In this document: positions 1-8,487 of the stretch, in pieces
How the letters are laid out: the number at the start of each line of letters is the position of its first letter
How positions within the stretch are numbered: the stretch's first letter is position 1
Assembly: GCA_014193315.1 (NCBI GenBank)
Contig: BJHS01000003.1
Span: 1-64,000, forward strand
Direction: 5' to 3'
Source: Verrucomicrobiota bacterium
GTDB lineage: Bacteria; Verrucomicrobiota; Verrucomicrobiia; Opitutales; UBA953
DNA length: 64,000 nt
The notes under the pieces: model-generated
The model's input: only the letters and a program-made list of their open reading frames with translations
The model's database searches: none
What the model was told of the DNA's origin: nothing
Made by a program: the position numbers and the translations under genes

Positions 1-1
1 C

Positions 2-649
2 GCCTCGACGGCCGTCGCCGAGGACAAGAACCTCTTCAACGGCAAGGACCTGACCGGCTGGAAGGGTCTCGACTTCTGGTCCGTCGAGGACGGTTGCATC
101 ACCGGCCGCACGACCAAGGAGAAGCCCACCAAGGGCAACACCTTCCTCGTCTGGCAGGGCGGCGAGGTCGGCGACTTCGAGCTCACTTTCAAGTACAAGA
201 TCGTCGGCGGCAACTCCGGCGTCCAGTACCGCTCCAAGGTCGTCGACGAGAAGGGCTACGTCGTGTCCGGTTACCAGGCCGACTTCGAGGCGGGTAAGAC
301 CTACTCCGGCATCCTCTACGAGGAAAAGGGCCGCGGCATCCTCGCCCAGCGCGGGCAGAAGACCGTGATCAATGACGGCGAGAAGCCCGGCAAAGCCAAG
401 GTCGAGGTGACCGGCGAGGTCGGCAAGTCCGCCGAGATCCAAGCCAAGATCAGGGCCGAGGACTGGAACGAGTACCGTATCGTCGCCCAGGGCGGCCACC
501 TGCAGCACTTCATCAACGGCGTCCAGACCGTCGACGTCACCGACGAGACTGCGGTCGGCGCCAAGAAGGGCATCCTGGCCCTCCAGCTCCACGCTGGTCC
601 CGCGATGGTCGTCCAGTTCAAGGACCTCGTCCTCAAGGAGGGCAAGTAA
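2..649 (+). CDS. 3-keto-disaccharide hydrolase domain (DUF1080) protein, 5'-truncated
   Basis: The frame is open from the window edge; the start codon lies outside. The visible part begins at the end of what looks like a signal peptide (ASTAVAEDKNLFNGKDLTGW). The NLFNGKDLTGW opening is the hallmark of the DUF1080 (PF06439) fold, a concanavalin-like jelly roll now named 3-keto-disaccharide hydrolase. FELTFKYKIVGGNSGVQYRS and the closing MVVQFKDLVLKEGK are also typical. Such proteins are exported and common in many copies in Verrucomicrobiota and Planctomycetota. The ThuA-like gene follows 76 bases downstream, which fits a shared role in keto-sugar breakdown, but a terminator-like hairpin lies between them. 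The family call is firm; the substrate cannot be read from the sequence. Confidence 0.88.
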   Translation, partial: ASTAVAEDKNLFNGKDLTGWKGLDFWSVEDGCITGRTTKEKPTKGNTFLVWQGGEVGDFELTFKYKIVGGNSGVQYRSKVVDEKGYVVSGYQADFEAGKTYSGILYEEKGRGILAQRGQKTVINDGEKPGKAKVEVTGEVGKSAEIQAKIRAEDWNEYRIVAQGGHLQHFINGVQTVDVTDETAVGAKKGILALQLHAGPAMVVQFKDLVLKEGK

Positions 650-668
650 GCCCGCCCGGATCTCCCCG

Positions 669-707
669 AAGGCCGCAGGACTCCCCGCCGCTACGGCCTT
701 TCTTTTT
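669..707 (+). terminator. Rho-independent terminator after the DUF1080 gene
   Basis: Seven-base inverted repeat AAGGCCG (669-675) and CGGCCTT (694-700) with an 18-base loop, followed directly by TCTTTTT. It lies 20 bases after the stop codon. Confidence 0.7.
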
Positions 708-725
708 ACCCCCTGACAAACTCCC

Positions 726-1721
726 ATGAAGCAGCACCTCCTCCTCGGCGCGCTCGCCCTCTGCGGCGGGCTAGCCGCTGTCCACGCGGCCGACAAGAAG
801 AACGTCCTTCTCATCGCCGGCCGCCCCAGCCACGGTCCGGGCGAGCATGAGCATAACGCCGGCATCCAGCTCCTCGCCGCCGGCCTCAAGCAAGGCGCCT
901 CCGGCTTGGTGGACGTCGATGTCTCCCTCGGCGGTAAGTGGCCGTCCGAGGAGGCCGTCGCCAAGGCGGATACGATCGTGATCTACTCCGACGGCGGTGG
1001 CGGCCACCCGGCGCTGCCGCACCTCGACCAGCTCGCCAAGAAGATGGCGGCCGGTTGCGGCTTCGTCTGCCTTCACTACGCCGTCGAGCCCGCCTATGAG
1101 CGCGCCGGCTGGCTGAGCGTCGACGGCAAGCCGGTCAGCCCCCCGCCCGCGGGTCGCTCGTCGGTCGGCAAGGGCGCGGTCGAGTTCAAGGACTGGCTCG
1201 GTGGATATTTCGAGCAGCACTGGTCCGTCAACCCGCACTGGCTCGCCGACTTCAAATCCCTGCCCGACCATCCTGCCAGCCGTGGCGTGAAGCCGTTCGC
1301 GACTTCGGACGAGTGGTACTTCAACATGCGTTTCCGCGACGGGATGGACGGCGTCACGCCGATCCTCGCGGCCGTCGCCCCGGAGGCCACGATGAATCGC
1401 GGCATGGGCACGCACAACGGCAACCCCGAGGTGCGCCAGCAAGTGCTTGAGGCGAAGCAGCCTCAGGTCGTCGCCTGGGCGGTCGAACGCAAGGATGGCG
1501 GTCGCGGCTTCGGCTTCACCGGAGGCCACTTCCACAAGGGTTGGGCCAATGACAACCAGCGCACGCTCGTGTTGAACGCCATCGTCTGGTCCGCCAAGGC
1601 CGAAGTGCCGGCCGGCGGGATCGCGACCAAGTTCACCGACGAGGAACTCGCCGCGAACCAGGACCCCAAGGGTAAGCCCAAGCCCAAGCCGAAGCCCGCC
1701 GCGACCCCGGCCGCTAAGTAA
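726..1721 (+). CDS. Secreted ThuA-like domain protein
   Basis: 331 residues. A clear signal peptide covers residues 1-21 (MKQHLLLGALALCGG...VHA). The mature part opens with KKNVLLIAGRPSHGPGEHEH, the first strand and His-rich loop of the ThuA fold (PF06283), a class I glutamine-amidotransferase-like fold. Later landmarks are HYAVEP near residue 118 and GFTGGHFHKGW near residue 262. The C-terminus ends in a low-complexity Lys-Pro tail (KGKPKPKPKPA) of unknown purpose. ThuA-type proteins act on trehalose and other 3-keto sugars in known systems. Their pairing with DUF1080 proteins in Verrucomicrobiota and Planctomycetota suggests extracytoplasmic keto-glycoside metabolism. Exact substrate unknown. 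Confidence 0.85.
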   Translation: MKQHLLLGALALCGGLAAVHAADKKNVLLIAGRPSHGPGEHEHNAGIQLLAAGLKQGASGLVDVDVSLGGKWPSEEAVAKADTIVIYSDGGGGHPALPHLDQLAKKMAAGCGFVCLHYAVEPAYERAGWLSVDGKPVSPPPAGRSSVGKGAVEFKDWLGGYFEQHWSVNPHWLADFKSLPDHPASRGVKPFATSDEWYFNMRFRDGMDGVTPILAAVAPEATMNRGMGTHNGNPEVRQQVLEAKQPQVVAWAVERKDGGRGFGFTGGHFHKGWANDNQRTLVLNAIVWSAKAEVPAGGIATKFTDEELAANQDPKGKPKPKPKPAATPAAK

Positions 1722-1745
1722 GCCGGTTTTCGCTTTGGGCCGTCG

Positions 1746-1777
1746 GGCCGGGGGTTCGCCTCCGGCCTGTTTGTTTT
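1746..1777 (+). terminator. Rho-independent terminator after the ThuA gene
   Basis: GGCCGG (1746-1751) pairs with CCGGCC (1762-1767) around a 10-base loop, followed by TGTTTGTTTT. It lies 24 bases after the stop. Confidence 0.7.
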
Positions 1778-1832
1778 CGGGAATCGACGAGGTCCGCTTG
1801 ACCTCCGCCGCGCGGCCCCGACTTTGCTGGGT

Positions 1833-2531
1833 ATGTCCCAGCACCTCGCGATCATCGGCGGCACCTCGGGGATCGGCCGCGCCACCATCGCCCAGTTGCA
1901 GGGCGACGGCCATCAGGTGCACGCCGCCTGTCGCTCGCCTGAGAAACTCGCCGACCTCGGCCTGGTGGCGCAGCGCTTCGACGCGCTGGCCCCGTCGCCG
2001 CTCGCTTGGCCGGAGCGGCTCGACGGGTTCGTCTACTTCCCCGGGACGATCGTGCTCAAGCCCTTCCATCGCATGACCGCGGAGGATTTTCAGCGCGAGC
2101 TCCAAGTCAACTTGTTCGGGGCCATCGCCGCCCTCCAGTCCGCCTTGCCCGCGCTCAAGGCCTCGGGTCACGCCTCGGTGGTGCTCTTCTCCACGGTCGC
2201 CGTCGCGCAGGGCATGCCGATGCATGCCGGTATCGCCGCGGCCAAGGGCGCGGTCGAAGGTTTGGCGCGTAGCCTCGCGGCCGAGTGGGCCCCCGCGATC
2301 CGCGTGAACGTCATCGCCCCGTCCTTGACCGACACCACCCTCGCGGCTCCGCTGCTTAACTCGGACCTCAAGAAGGAGGCCGCCGCGAAGCGCCACCCCC
2401 TGCAACAGGTCGGCCGCTCCGAGGACCTGTCGGCGCTCGTCTGCCACCTACTTTCCGGGCACGCCCGCTTCATGACCGGCCAAGTGCTCCACGTCGACGG
2501 CGGGCTCTCGTCCGTCCGGACTTTCGCCTAA
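1833..2531 (+). CDS. SDR-family oxidoreductase lacking the usual catalytic Tyr
   Basis: 232 residues from the ATG at 1833; a TTG nine bases earlier is a weaker choice because it would push the dinucleotide-binding strand inward. IIGGTSGIG (residues 7-15) is the Rossmann glycine motif. The C-terminal TGQVLHVDGG is typical of SDR enzymes. The active-site helix reads HAGIAAAKGAVEG: the lysine is present, but neither a Tyr four residues before it (classical) nor seven before it (FabI-type) is found; the residues there are Ile and His. So this is either a divergent subfamily with altered chemistry or a non-catalytic member. It stands alone between two terminators, and the substrate is unknown. Confidence 0.85.
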   Translation: MSQHLAIIGGTSGIGRATIAQLQGDGHQVHAACRSPEKLADLGLVAQRFDALAPSPLAWPERLDGFVYFPGTIVLKPFHRMTAEDFQRELQVNLFGAIAALQSALPALKASGHASVVLFSTVAVAQGMPMHAGIAAAKGAVEGLARSLAAEWAPAIRVNVIAPSLTDTTLAAPLLNSDLKKEAAAKRHPLQQVGRSEDLSALVCHLLSGHARFMTGQVLHVDGGLSSVRTFA

Positions 2532-2542
2532 GGCCCTGGCCC

Positions 2543-2579
2543 AAAGCAAACCCCGGGCTCCGTGCGGGAGACCGGGGTT
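2543..2579 (-). terminator. Terminator of the pyruvate dehydrogenase operon
   Basis: AACCCCGG (2549-2556) pairs with CCGGGGTT (2572-2579), with a smaller CTCC/GGAG pairing inside. Read on the minus strand it is followed by TTTGCTTT. It sits between the convergent SDR and E2 genes and may also stop plus-strand transcripts, though there is no T tract on that side. Confidence 0.6.
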
Positions 2580-2600
2580 CGGCGGGCGGCAGGCGTCCGC

Positions 2601-3878
2601 TTAGATCAGCATCAACGCGGGCTCTTCCAGCAGCTGCTTGAGCGCTTGGAGGAACTGCGCGCCGTTGGCACCGTCGACCACGCGGTGGTCGCCGGAAAGG
2701 CCGATCACCATGCGATGGCCCACCACGAGGCGGTCATGCGCGTCGACGACGGGCTTCTTGATGGTGGCGCCGACGGACAGGATCGCGGCGTTCGGCACGT
2801 TGATGATGCCGAAGAAGCCGGTCACGCCGAACATGCCGAGGTTGGTGACGGTGAAGGTCGAGCCGGACATCTCGGCCGGCGACAGTTTCTTGGAGCGTGC
2901 CTTGCCGATGAGGGACTTCGCCTCGACGGCGATGTCCTTGAGGGTCTTGGCATGCGCGTCGCGGATGACCGGGGTCACCAGGCCGTCCTCGAGCGCGACG
3001 CCGAAGGAGAGGTGTACCGCCGAATGCTGGCGGATGCTCGTGCCGGCCCAGGACGCGTTGACCGCGGGGACGCGGCGTAGCGCCTCGGCGGAGGCCTTGA
3101 GGATGAAGTCGTTGACCGAGAGTTTCACCGCCTCGGCGCCACCGGCCTCGGCGAGGCGCTTGTTCAGGGACTCGCGCATCGCCATGAGCGGGGCGGCGTC
3201 GACCTCGACTTCGAGGTAGAAGTGAGGGACCGTGATTTTCGACTCGAGGAGTCGGCGCGCGATGGTCTGGCGCATGCCGCCCACGGGGACGTCGGCATCG
3301 GGCTGGATGCCCTTGCCGTCGGCGGGCGGAGCGACCGCGACGTTGAGCGGGCCGGTCGGCGCGGTGACCGCGGGAGCCGAAGCGGCGGCGGCGACATCGC
3401 GAGCGACGACGCGACCACCCGGGCCGGAGCCGGCGAGGGCGCCCGCGTTGATCGCGGCCTTTTCCGCCATACGCTTGGCGTAAGGGGAGACCTTGGCGCG
3501 GCTACCGTCGGACTGGGTCGCGGGCGCGGCGCTCGCGGCGGGTGCCGGCGGGAGGCAGGGGATGCCGGTGCTCTCGGGGATCGCCGGCGCGGCGGCCTTC
3601 GGAGCGGGGGCGGGTTGACCCGGGGCGGGGGCGGCTTCGCCCTTCTTGCCGATGGCGCAGATTGGCGCACCGACCGGCAGTTGCGAGCCGGCGGGGGCGT
3701 AGATTTTGAGGATCGTACCCGGCACGGTGCAGGAGAGCTCCATCGTCGCCTTGTCGGTTTCGACTTCGCCCAGGATGTCGCCGAAGGCCACGGCCTGGCC
3801 TTCCTTAACGTTCCATTTCACCAAAGTGCCCACCGACATCGTGTCGGAGAGTTTCGGCATATCGATAATTTCAGCCAT
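2601..3878 (-). CDS. pdhC: Pyruvate dehydrogenase complex E2, dihydrolipoamide acetyltransferase
   Basis: 425 residues. It transfers acetyl groups from E1 to CoA and forms the core of the complex. One lipoyl domain occupies residues 1-80, with the lipoylated lysine in ETDKATME (Lys43). A long Ala-Pro linker follows, then a peripheral-subunit-binding domain (SPYAKRMAEKA...GGRVVARDV, about 147-180). The catalytic acyltransferase domain runs from about residue 195 to the end and contains the active-site motif DHRVVDG near the C-terminus. It is the last gene of a three-gene operon, 22 bases after E1 beta. A 2-oxoglutarate or branched-chain complex is possible in principle, but the E1 alpha/beta pairing and E2 sequence fit pyruvate best. 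Confidence 0.95.
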   Translation of the reverse strand: MAEIIDMPKLSDTMSVGTLVKWNVKEGQAVAFGDILGEVETDKATMELSCTVPGTILKIYAPAGSQLPVGAPICAIGKKGEAAPAPGQPAPAPKAAAPAIPESTGIPCLPPAPAASAAPATQSDGSRAKVSPYAKRMAEKAAINAGALAGSGPGGRVVARDVAAAASAPAVTAPTGPLNVAVAPPADGKGIQPDADVPVGGMRQTIARRLLESKITVPHFYLEVEVDAAPLMAMRESLNKRLAEAGGAEAVKLSVNDFILKASAEALRRVPAVNASWAGTSIRQHSAVHLSFGVALEDGLVTPVIRDAHAKTLKDIAVEAKSLIGKARSKKLSPAEMSGSTFTVTNLGMFGVTGFFGIINVPNAAILSVGATIKKPVVDAHDRLVVGHRMVIGLSGDHRVVDGANGAQFLQALKQLLEEPALMLI

Positions 3879-3900
3879 CGGGAGTGAGAAGGGTGGGGGG

Positions 3901-4878
3901 TTAGGCGAGGACCTTGAGGGCCTCGCGGACGACGCGGTTCACGTCGGGGAGCTGCTGGTCCTCGAGGCGCTTGCAGTAGATCTGCGGGGCGTCGATCGAG
4001 GACACGCGGTGGATCGGGGCGTCGAGTTCGTCGAACGCCTTCGACTGGATGAGGTAGGCGACCTGGGCGTCGACGCCGCAGAAGGGCTTGTTCTCCTCGA
4101 CCAGCAGGGCGCGGTGCGTCTTGCGGACGGACGCGAGGATGGTCTCCTCGTCGAGCGGGCGGATCGAGCGGAGGTCGACGACCTCGACGCTGACGCCATG
4201 TTCCTGCTCGAGGATCTCGGCGGCTTTGAGCGAGGTGATGACGGCGCGGCCGTGGGCCACGATGGTGAGGTCGGTCCCGACGCGCTTCACGTCGGCGACG
4301 CCGAGCGGCACGATGTAGTCCTCGTCCGGCACCTCGCCTTTGTCGTTATAAAGAATGGTGTTCTCCATCACGTACACCGGGTCGTTGTCGCGGATGGCGG
4401 CCTTCAGCAGGCCCTTGGCGTCGTACGGGGTGGCCGGGCAGACGACCTTGATGCCGGGGTGGGAAGCGAGGATGGCCTCGGGCGTGTGGGAGTGGGTGGC
4501 CCCGACGTTGGTGCCGCCGTTGGCCGGACCGCGGATGACGATCGGGCAGTTGATGAGCCCGCCGGACATGTAGCGGATGTTGCCCGCGTTGTTCACAATC
4601 TGGTCGAACGCGACATAGGAGAAGGACCAGAACATGAGTTCCATGACCGGGCGGATGCCGAGCATCGAGGCGCCGATGCCCAGGCCGATGAAGCCGGCCT
4701 CGGAAATCGGGGTGTCGACGATGCGCTTCGGGCCGAACTCCTTGAGCAGGCCTTCGGTCACCTTGTAGGCGCCGTTGAATTGGGCGACTTCTTCGCCCAT
4801 GATGACGACCTTCTCGTCGCGCTTAAGCTCTTCGCGCATCGCGGCGCGCAGCGCCTCGCGGTAGGAAATGACGGGCAT
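3901..4878 (-). CDS. pdhB: Pyruvate dehydrogenase E1 component, beta subunit
   Basis: 325 residues, full length for the family. With the alpha subunit it makes the thiamine-diphosphate-dependent decarboxylase. The start MPVISYREALRAAMREE is the standard N-terminus, and GEEVAQFNGAYKVTEGL carries the conserved acidic region that contacts the cofactor. Later landmarks are SHTPEAILASHPGIKVVCPA and the C-terminal transketolase domain (VEVVDLRSIRPLDEETI). It lies 18 bases after the alpha subunit, so the operon is tightly packed. Confidence 0.95.
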   Translation of the reverse strand: MPVISYREALRAAMREELKRDEKVVIMGEEVAQFNGAYKVTEGLLKEFGPKRIVDTPISEAGFIGLGIGASMLGIRPVMELMFWSFSYVAFDQIVNNAGNIRYMSGGLINCPIVIRGPANGGTNVGATHSHTPEAILASHPGIKVVCPATPYDAKGLLKAAIRDNDPVYVMENTILYNDKGEVPDEDYIVPLGVADVKRVGTDLTIVAHGRAVITSLKAAEILEQEHGVSVEVVDLRSIRPLDEETILASVRKTHRALLVEENKPFCGVDAQVAYLIQSKAFDELDAPIHRVSSIDAPQIYCKRLEDQQLPDVNRVVREALKVLA

Positions 4879-4896
4879 GGAAAGGCGGGCGGAGGG

Positions 4897-6003
4897 TTAT
4901 TCGAAGATGATCGTGCCGCGGCTCGTGGTCTTGGGCCCGCGGTTGTCCTCTTCCCAGTAGATGTGCTTGGTGATGTCGGCGACGGTCGGGTCGGGCGAAG
5001 CATCGGCGAAGGCGGCGGCCTCGTCGGCCTCGGCCATGGCCGCCTCGTTGATCGCCTGGACCTGCTCGGCGGTCAGGACCTTCTCGGCCAGTAGCTCCTT
5101 CTCGAAGAGCAGGACCGGGTCCTTCTGGTCGCGGTATTCCTTGATTTCTTCCTTGTCGCGGTAGGTCTTGTCCGGGTCGGCCATCGAGTGGCCGTAGTAG
5201 CGGTAGGTGAAAATCTCGAGGACCGTCGGCTTGGACTCCTCATGGGCGCGCTTGAGCGCCTCGGCGGTCTTGGCCCGGACTTCGTAGACGTCGTGGCCGT
5301 TGATCACATCCCACGCCATGCCGTAGCCTTCGGCGCGCTTGGCCAAGCAACCCGGGTGGGCGGTCGAACGCTCCTGGGACGTGCCCATGGAGTAGCCGTT
5401 GTTCTCGACGACGAAGATGATCGGGAGGTCCCAGAGGGCGGCGAGGTTGTAGGCCTCGTGGACGGCGCCTTGGTTGACCGCCCCGTCGCCCATGTAGGCG
5501 AGGCAGGAGCCCTTGAGCCCCATGTACTTGACCGCATAGGCTAGGCCAGTCCCCAAGGGGGCCTGCCCGCCGACGATCCCGTGACCGCCCCAGTAGTTCT
5601 TGTCCGGGGCGAAATAGTGCATCGAGCCACCCTTGCCTTGGGAGCAACCGGTGACCTTGCCCGTCAGCTCGGCCATGCATTCGTTCATACTCATCCCGAC
5701 CATGAGGCCGTGGCCGTGGTCGCGGTAGCCGGTGATCAGGTGGTCGTGCTTGCCGAGGAGGGAGATGGTCCCGGCGGCGACGGCTTCTTGGCCGACGTAA
5801 AGGTGGAGGAAGCCCCCGATTTTGCCCTGCTGGTAGATGCGGATGCAGCGCTGCTCAAAATGGCGGATACGGGCCATTTTGGTGTAAAGCGCGGCCTTCT
5901 CCTTCTTGGACAGGGCGGTGTTGACCGGGTGTTTGGCGTATTCCGAAGGCCCGGCTGGGCGCTTCAGGGATTCCGGGTGGGTGAGGACAGCGGGCGTGGC
6001 CAC
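4897..6003 (-). CDS. pdhA: Pyruvate dehydrogenase E1 component, alpha subunit
   Basis: 368 residues. The thiamine-diphosphate motif is GDGAVNQGAVHEAYNLAALW followed by VVENNGYSMGTS. YRYYGHSMADPDKTYR holds the loop with the serines that are phosphorylated in eukaryotic homologues. First gene of the E1 alpha - E1 beta - E2 operon. The dihydrolipoamide dehydrogenase (E3) gene is not nearby and must be encoded elsewhere. A TTGACC lies about 40 bases upstream on the minus strand, but I see no convincing -10 partner. Confidence 0.95.
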   Translation of the reverse strand: MATPAVLTHPESLKRPAGPSEYAKHPVNTALSKKEKAALYTKMARIRHFEQRCIRIYQQGKIGGFLHLYVGQEAVAAGTISLLGKHDHLITGYRDHGHGLMVGMSMNECMAELTGKVTGCSQGKGGSMHYFAPDKNYWGGHGIVGGQAPLGTGLAYAVKYMGLKGSCLAYMGDGAVNQGAVHEAYNLAALWDLPIIFVVENNGYSMGTSQERSTAHPGCLAKRAEGYGMAWDVINGHDVYEVRAKTAEALKRAHEESKPTVLEIFTYRYYGHSMADPDKTYRDKEEIKEYRDQKDPVLLFEKELLAEKVLTAEQVQAINEAAMAEADEAAAFADASPDPTVADITKHIYWEEDNRGPKTTSRGTIIFE

Positions 6004-6329
6004 GGTGGTTCGTTTGGGACGATTGGAGGGCTCCGGGCGGGAAGGTCAAGCCAAGGGGATAAACCCGCTGATTTCGTGCAGTTTAGGGCGGGGAAGGGGG
6101 GGCTGGCACGGCGAGGCCGCCGGTAGGTGGGCCGGGGTGGCCTTGGCCGGGTTAAGCCCCGATCTCCTGCTCCCATCAGGTCGATGGCCGGTTGAGCGGG
6201 TCGCCGAATCGTCGCCCTCGCCCGATTGGGCCCGATGGGGTATCCCTGTCCGAGCCCATTTTAGGTTGACCCATCGAGGGCGGCGTCACCCTTTTCCGTC
6301 TCCTTTGTTCTACAAAGCATCCCTTTATC
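6004..6329. other. Divergent intergenic region between pdhA and the HPr gene
   Basis: 326 bases with no credible coding frame. It must hold the promoters of the pdh operon (minus) and the HPr gene (plus). TTGACC occurs on the plus strand at 6266-6271 and on the minus strand at 6044-6049; neither has a good TATAAT at 17 bases. No strong hairpin or repeat was seen. Confidence 0.5.
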
Positions 6330-6617
6330 ATGGAAGACACCTCCGAGGCCCTCACCCGCGAATTCACCGTCCAGAATCGGATGGGTATCCACACCCGCCC
6401 CGCGGCCCAGATCGTGCGCCTTGCCAATCGTTATCCCGAGGTCGAGATCAGTGTCTCGAAGGATGATGAGGTCGTGAACGGCAAGAGCATCATGGGTCTC
6501 ATGATGCTGGCCGCCGGCCGGGGGTCGAAACTGCGCTTCTCCGTGAAGGGGAAAGATGCTAGCCTGTTCCTCGACGAGATGGACGCCTTGTTCGCCCGTA
6601 AGTTCGACGAATCCTAA
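6330..6617 (+). CDS. ptsH: HPr-family phosphocarrier protein
   Basis: 95 residues, usual HPr length with a short N-terminal extension. The active-site histidine is His21 in NRMGIHTRPAAQIV, phosphorylated by enzyme I or a relative. A second conserved site is present: Ser53 in NGKSIMGLM, the target of HPr kinase/phosphorylase in organisms that have it. Both sites being intact suggests a signalling role in carbon control as well as, or instead of, sugar transport. No enzyme I, EII or hprK gene is in the window. A gene for a secreted protein follows after 14 bases. Confidence 0.93.
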   Translation: MEDTSEALTREFTVQNRMGIHTRPAAQIVRLANRYPEVEISVSKDDEVVNGKSIMGLMMLAAGRGSKLRFSVKGKDASLFLDEMDALFARKFDES

Positions 6618-6631
6618 TTCCCGCTTTCCTG

Positions 6632-7855
6632 ATGTTTGCGCTGCTCGCCGCCTGTCTGCTCGCCGCCACTGGCGATACCCCTCCGGGCTCGCCCCCGATT
6701 CCTGACGTCGAGGTGCCCCGTTACCTGCGCACCGGTGAACTCTCCGAGTGGGGCAACGCCATCCGCTTGATCGAGCAAGGTTCTTCGCGGATCCAGACCG
6801 GTCAAGGCGTGATCGCCTCCGCCACGACGCCCCGCCTCGGCGAGAAGCCCGAGGAAGTGCGCGCCCGCGGCGAGAAGATGATCGCCGAAGGCAAGGCCTT
6901 GATCGCTCGCGCCCAGCCTTCCTTGGCGCGGCTCCGGGTGGTCGCCACGGCCCGTTTGGTCGAGCAGACCAAGTCCGTCAATCTGGGGCTCGAGCTCACG
7001 CAGGTCGAGTGGAACTACGCGCTCTCTCTTGCCGCAATCCGCTTCCAGAAGCTCTCCCGCGATAGCGTTTACCCGCAGCTCCACCTCGTGGGCGCCATCA
7101 CCGTGCTCGCGGACGGCAAGGCGGCCCACACCCCGCAGGTGAACGACGCCTTGCGCGCCGCTTGGGCCAAGGTCAACCCCGCGGGCCTCGCGCCGGCGCC
7201 CGTGGGTGGCTACACCTTCATCGTCAATTCGGCCGAACCCACGCCCGCCTTCGCGAAGGTCTGGAAGACGCCGACGGGGCCGCATCAGGTCGGCGTCGTC
7301 TGGGTCGAGCTGCACCAGCTTTCCGCCGACAAATCCCTGGCCTTGCTCGTCGTCAATCTCGCCGACGCCTACACGCTTCGCCTCGTTGGTTGCGAGGTCG
7401 CCCTGACCTCGCTCGGGCCCGCGGAGAATCTCTCCAAGCCGTTCACGGGAGCCATCGCCTTCAAGGATGAACGCAATTTCTTGCGCCGTCAGGTGGGCAC
7501 CGCCGAGGCGCTCGCTGGCATCGATCGCGAAGCTTCCCCGCTGGGCGCCGCCTTGCTCCGGTATGTTTCGTTCCGGGACGTGGGACTGCCGGTCCCGGTT
7601 GCCGCGCCGTTGTCGGCCGTCGTCGGCGGCGACCCGGCGTTACCCGAGAATCTTCGCGCCACTTGGAGGGTGACGGCGGTGCCTCTCGGCGCCGATCCCG
7701 TGACCAAGGCCAAACCCTCGCCTTTCTCCCGGGCCTTCGCGGTGGCCAGCGCACCCTCGGGGGCCAAGCCCATCGAGGTCGGTCAGCTCGTGCTGCGCTT
7801 GGAGCCGCCGGTGACCATCCCGGCGCCGGTGGTCGGCAAGCCGGCGGCCAAGTGA
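6632..7855 (+). CDS. Predicted exported protein of unknown function
   Basis: 407 residues, not recognised. The first 14 residues (MFALLAACLLAATG) look like a short signal peptide or possible lipoprotein signal. Residues about 50-110 are helical and rich in Glu, Arg and Ala. The middle contains YTFIVNSAEPTPAFAKVW and VGVVWVELHQLSADKSLALL, suggesting beta structure. It probably shares a transcript with the HPr gene 14 bases upstream and ends 3 bases before the convergent deformylase gene. Confidence 0.75.
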   Translation: MFALLAACLLAATGDTPPGSPPIPDVEVPRYLRTGELSEWGNAIRLIEQGSSRIQTGQGVIASATTPRLGEKPEEVRARGEKMIAEGKALIARAQPSLARLRVVATARLVEQTKSVNLGLELTQVEWNYALSLAAIRFQKLSRDSVYPQLHLVGAITVLADGKAAHTPQVNDALRAAWAKVNPAGLAPAPVGGYTFIVNSAEPTPAFAKVWKTPTGPHQVGVVWVELHQLSADKSLALLVVNLADAYTLRLVGCEVALTSLGPAENLSKPFTGAIAFKDERNFLRRQVGTAEALAGIDREASPLGAALLRYVSFRDVGLPVPVAAPLSAVVGGDPALPENLRATWRVTAVPLGADPVTKAKPSPFSRAFAVASAPSGAKPIEVGQLVLRLEPPVTIPAPVVGKPAAK

Positions 7856-7858
7856 GCC

Positions 7859-8437
7859 TCAGGCCTGCTTGCGCGCCTCCTTCAGCGCCGTCTTCGTTTC
7901 GCGCTGCAGCTTCTTCACCTTGGTCGCGGTGAGGAGTTGGTGTGCCCGCGTCATGCGATCGATGAAGAGCACGCCTTGGCAATGGTCGTGCTCGTGCTGC
8001 ACGCAGCGTGCGAGCAAGCCGGCGCACTCGAGGGTGTGCGGCGCACCTTCCACGTCGCGGAAGCGCACGATGGCTTGTTCGACCCGGGGCACGTCGCCGG
8101 TGATCCCGGGGAAGGACAGGCAACCCTCGGTGTAAATCTCGGCCTCGCCGGCCGGCACCGTGATCACGGCGTTGGCGAAGAGCATCGGCATGATCTGGTC
8201 GGCGGCCACGACCTTGCCATCGAGGATCGGCAGGTAATCCTCGTCGTGAACATCGGCCACGAAGAGTTGCAAACCCAGCCCGACCTGCGGGGCGGCCAGC
8301 CCGATGCCCTTGGCCTTGCGCATCGCCGCGAGCATCGCGTCCCCGAGGGAACGGAGGGCCGGCCCGAATTCACGGACGGTCTCACCCGGCGTCCGCAGGA
8401 CGGGGTCGCCGTAGGTGCGGATCGTGAAGTCGGCCAT
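7859..8437 (-). CDS. def: Peptide deformylase
   Basis: 192 residues. It removes the formyl group from the N-terminus of new proteins. All three family motifs are visible: GIGLAAPQVG (motif 1), EGCLSFPG (motif 2, with the metal-binding Cys) and QHEHDH (motif 3, the HExxH metal site). The N-terminus MADFTIRTYGDPVLRTPGE is the expected start. No fmt gene is adjacent. Confidence 0.95.
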   Translation of the reverse strand: MADFTIRTYGDPVLRTPGETVREFGPALRSLGDAMLAAMRKAKGIGLAAPQVGLGLQLFVADVHDEDYLPILDGKVVAADQIMPMLFANAVITVPAGEAEIYTEGCLSFPGITGDVPRVEQAIVRFRDVEGAPHTLECAGLLARCVQHEHDHCQGVLFIDRMTRAHQLLTATKVKKLQRETKTALKEARKQA

Positions 8438-8487
8438 GCCTTCTGGTTAAGGGAACCGCGGCCGGGGGAAAGCGAAAACGCTCAGCC

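Noticed and set aside
771-2447. A minus-strand open frame of 558 codons opposite the ThuA and SDR genes
   Set aside because: Its translation is low-complexity Arg/Gly/Glu-rich, typical of a shadow of GC-rich coding sequence. Both plus-strand genes have clear families.
8465-8485. AGCG-AAAA-CGCT hairpin between the deformylase and helix-turn-helix genes
   Set aside because: A four-base stem is too weak to call a terminator.
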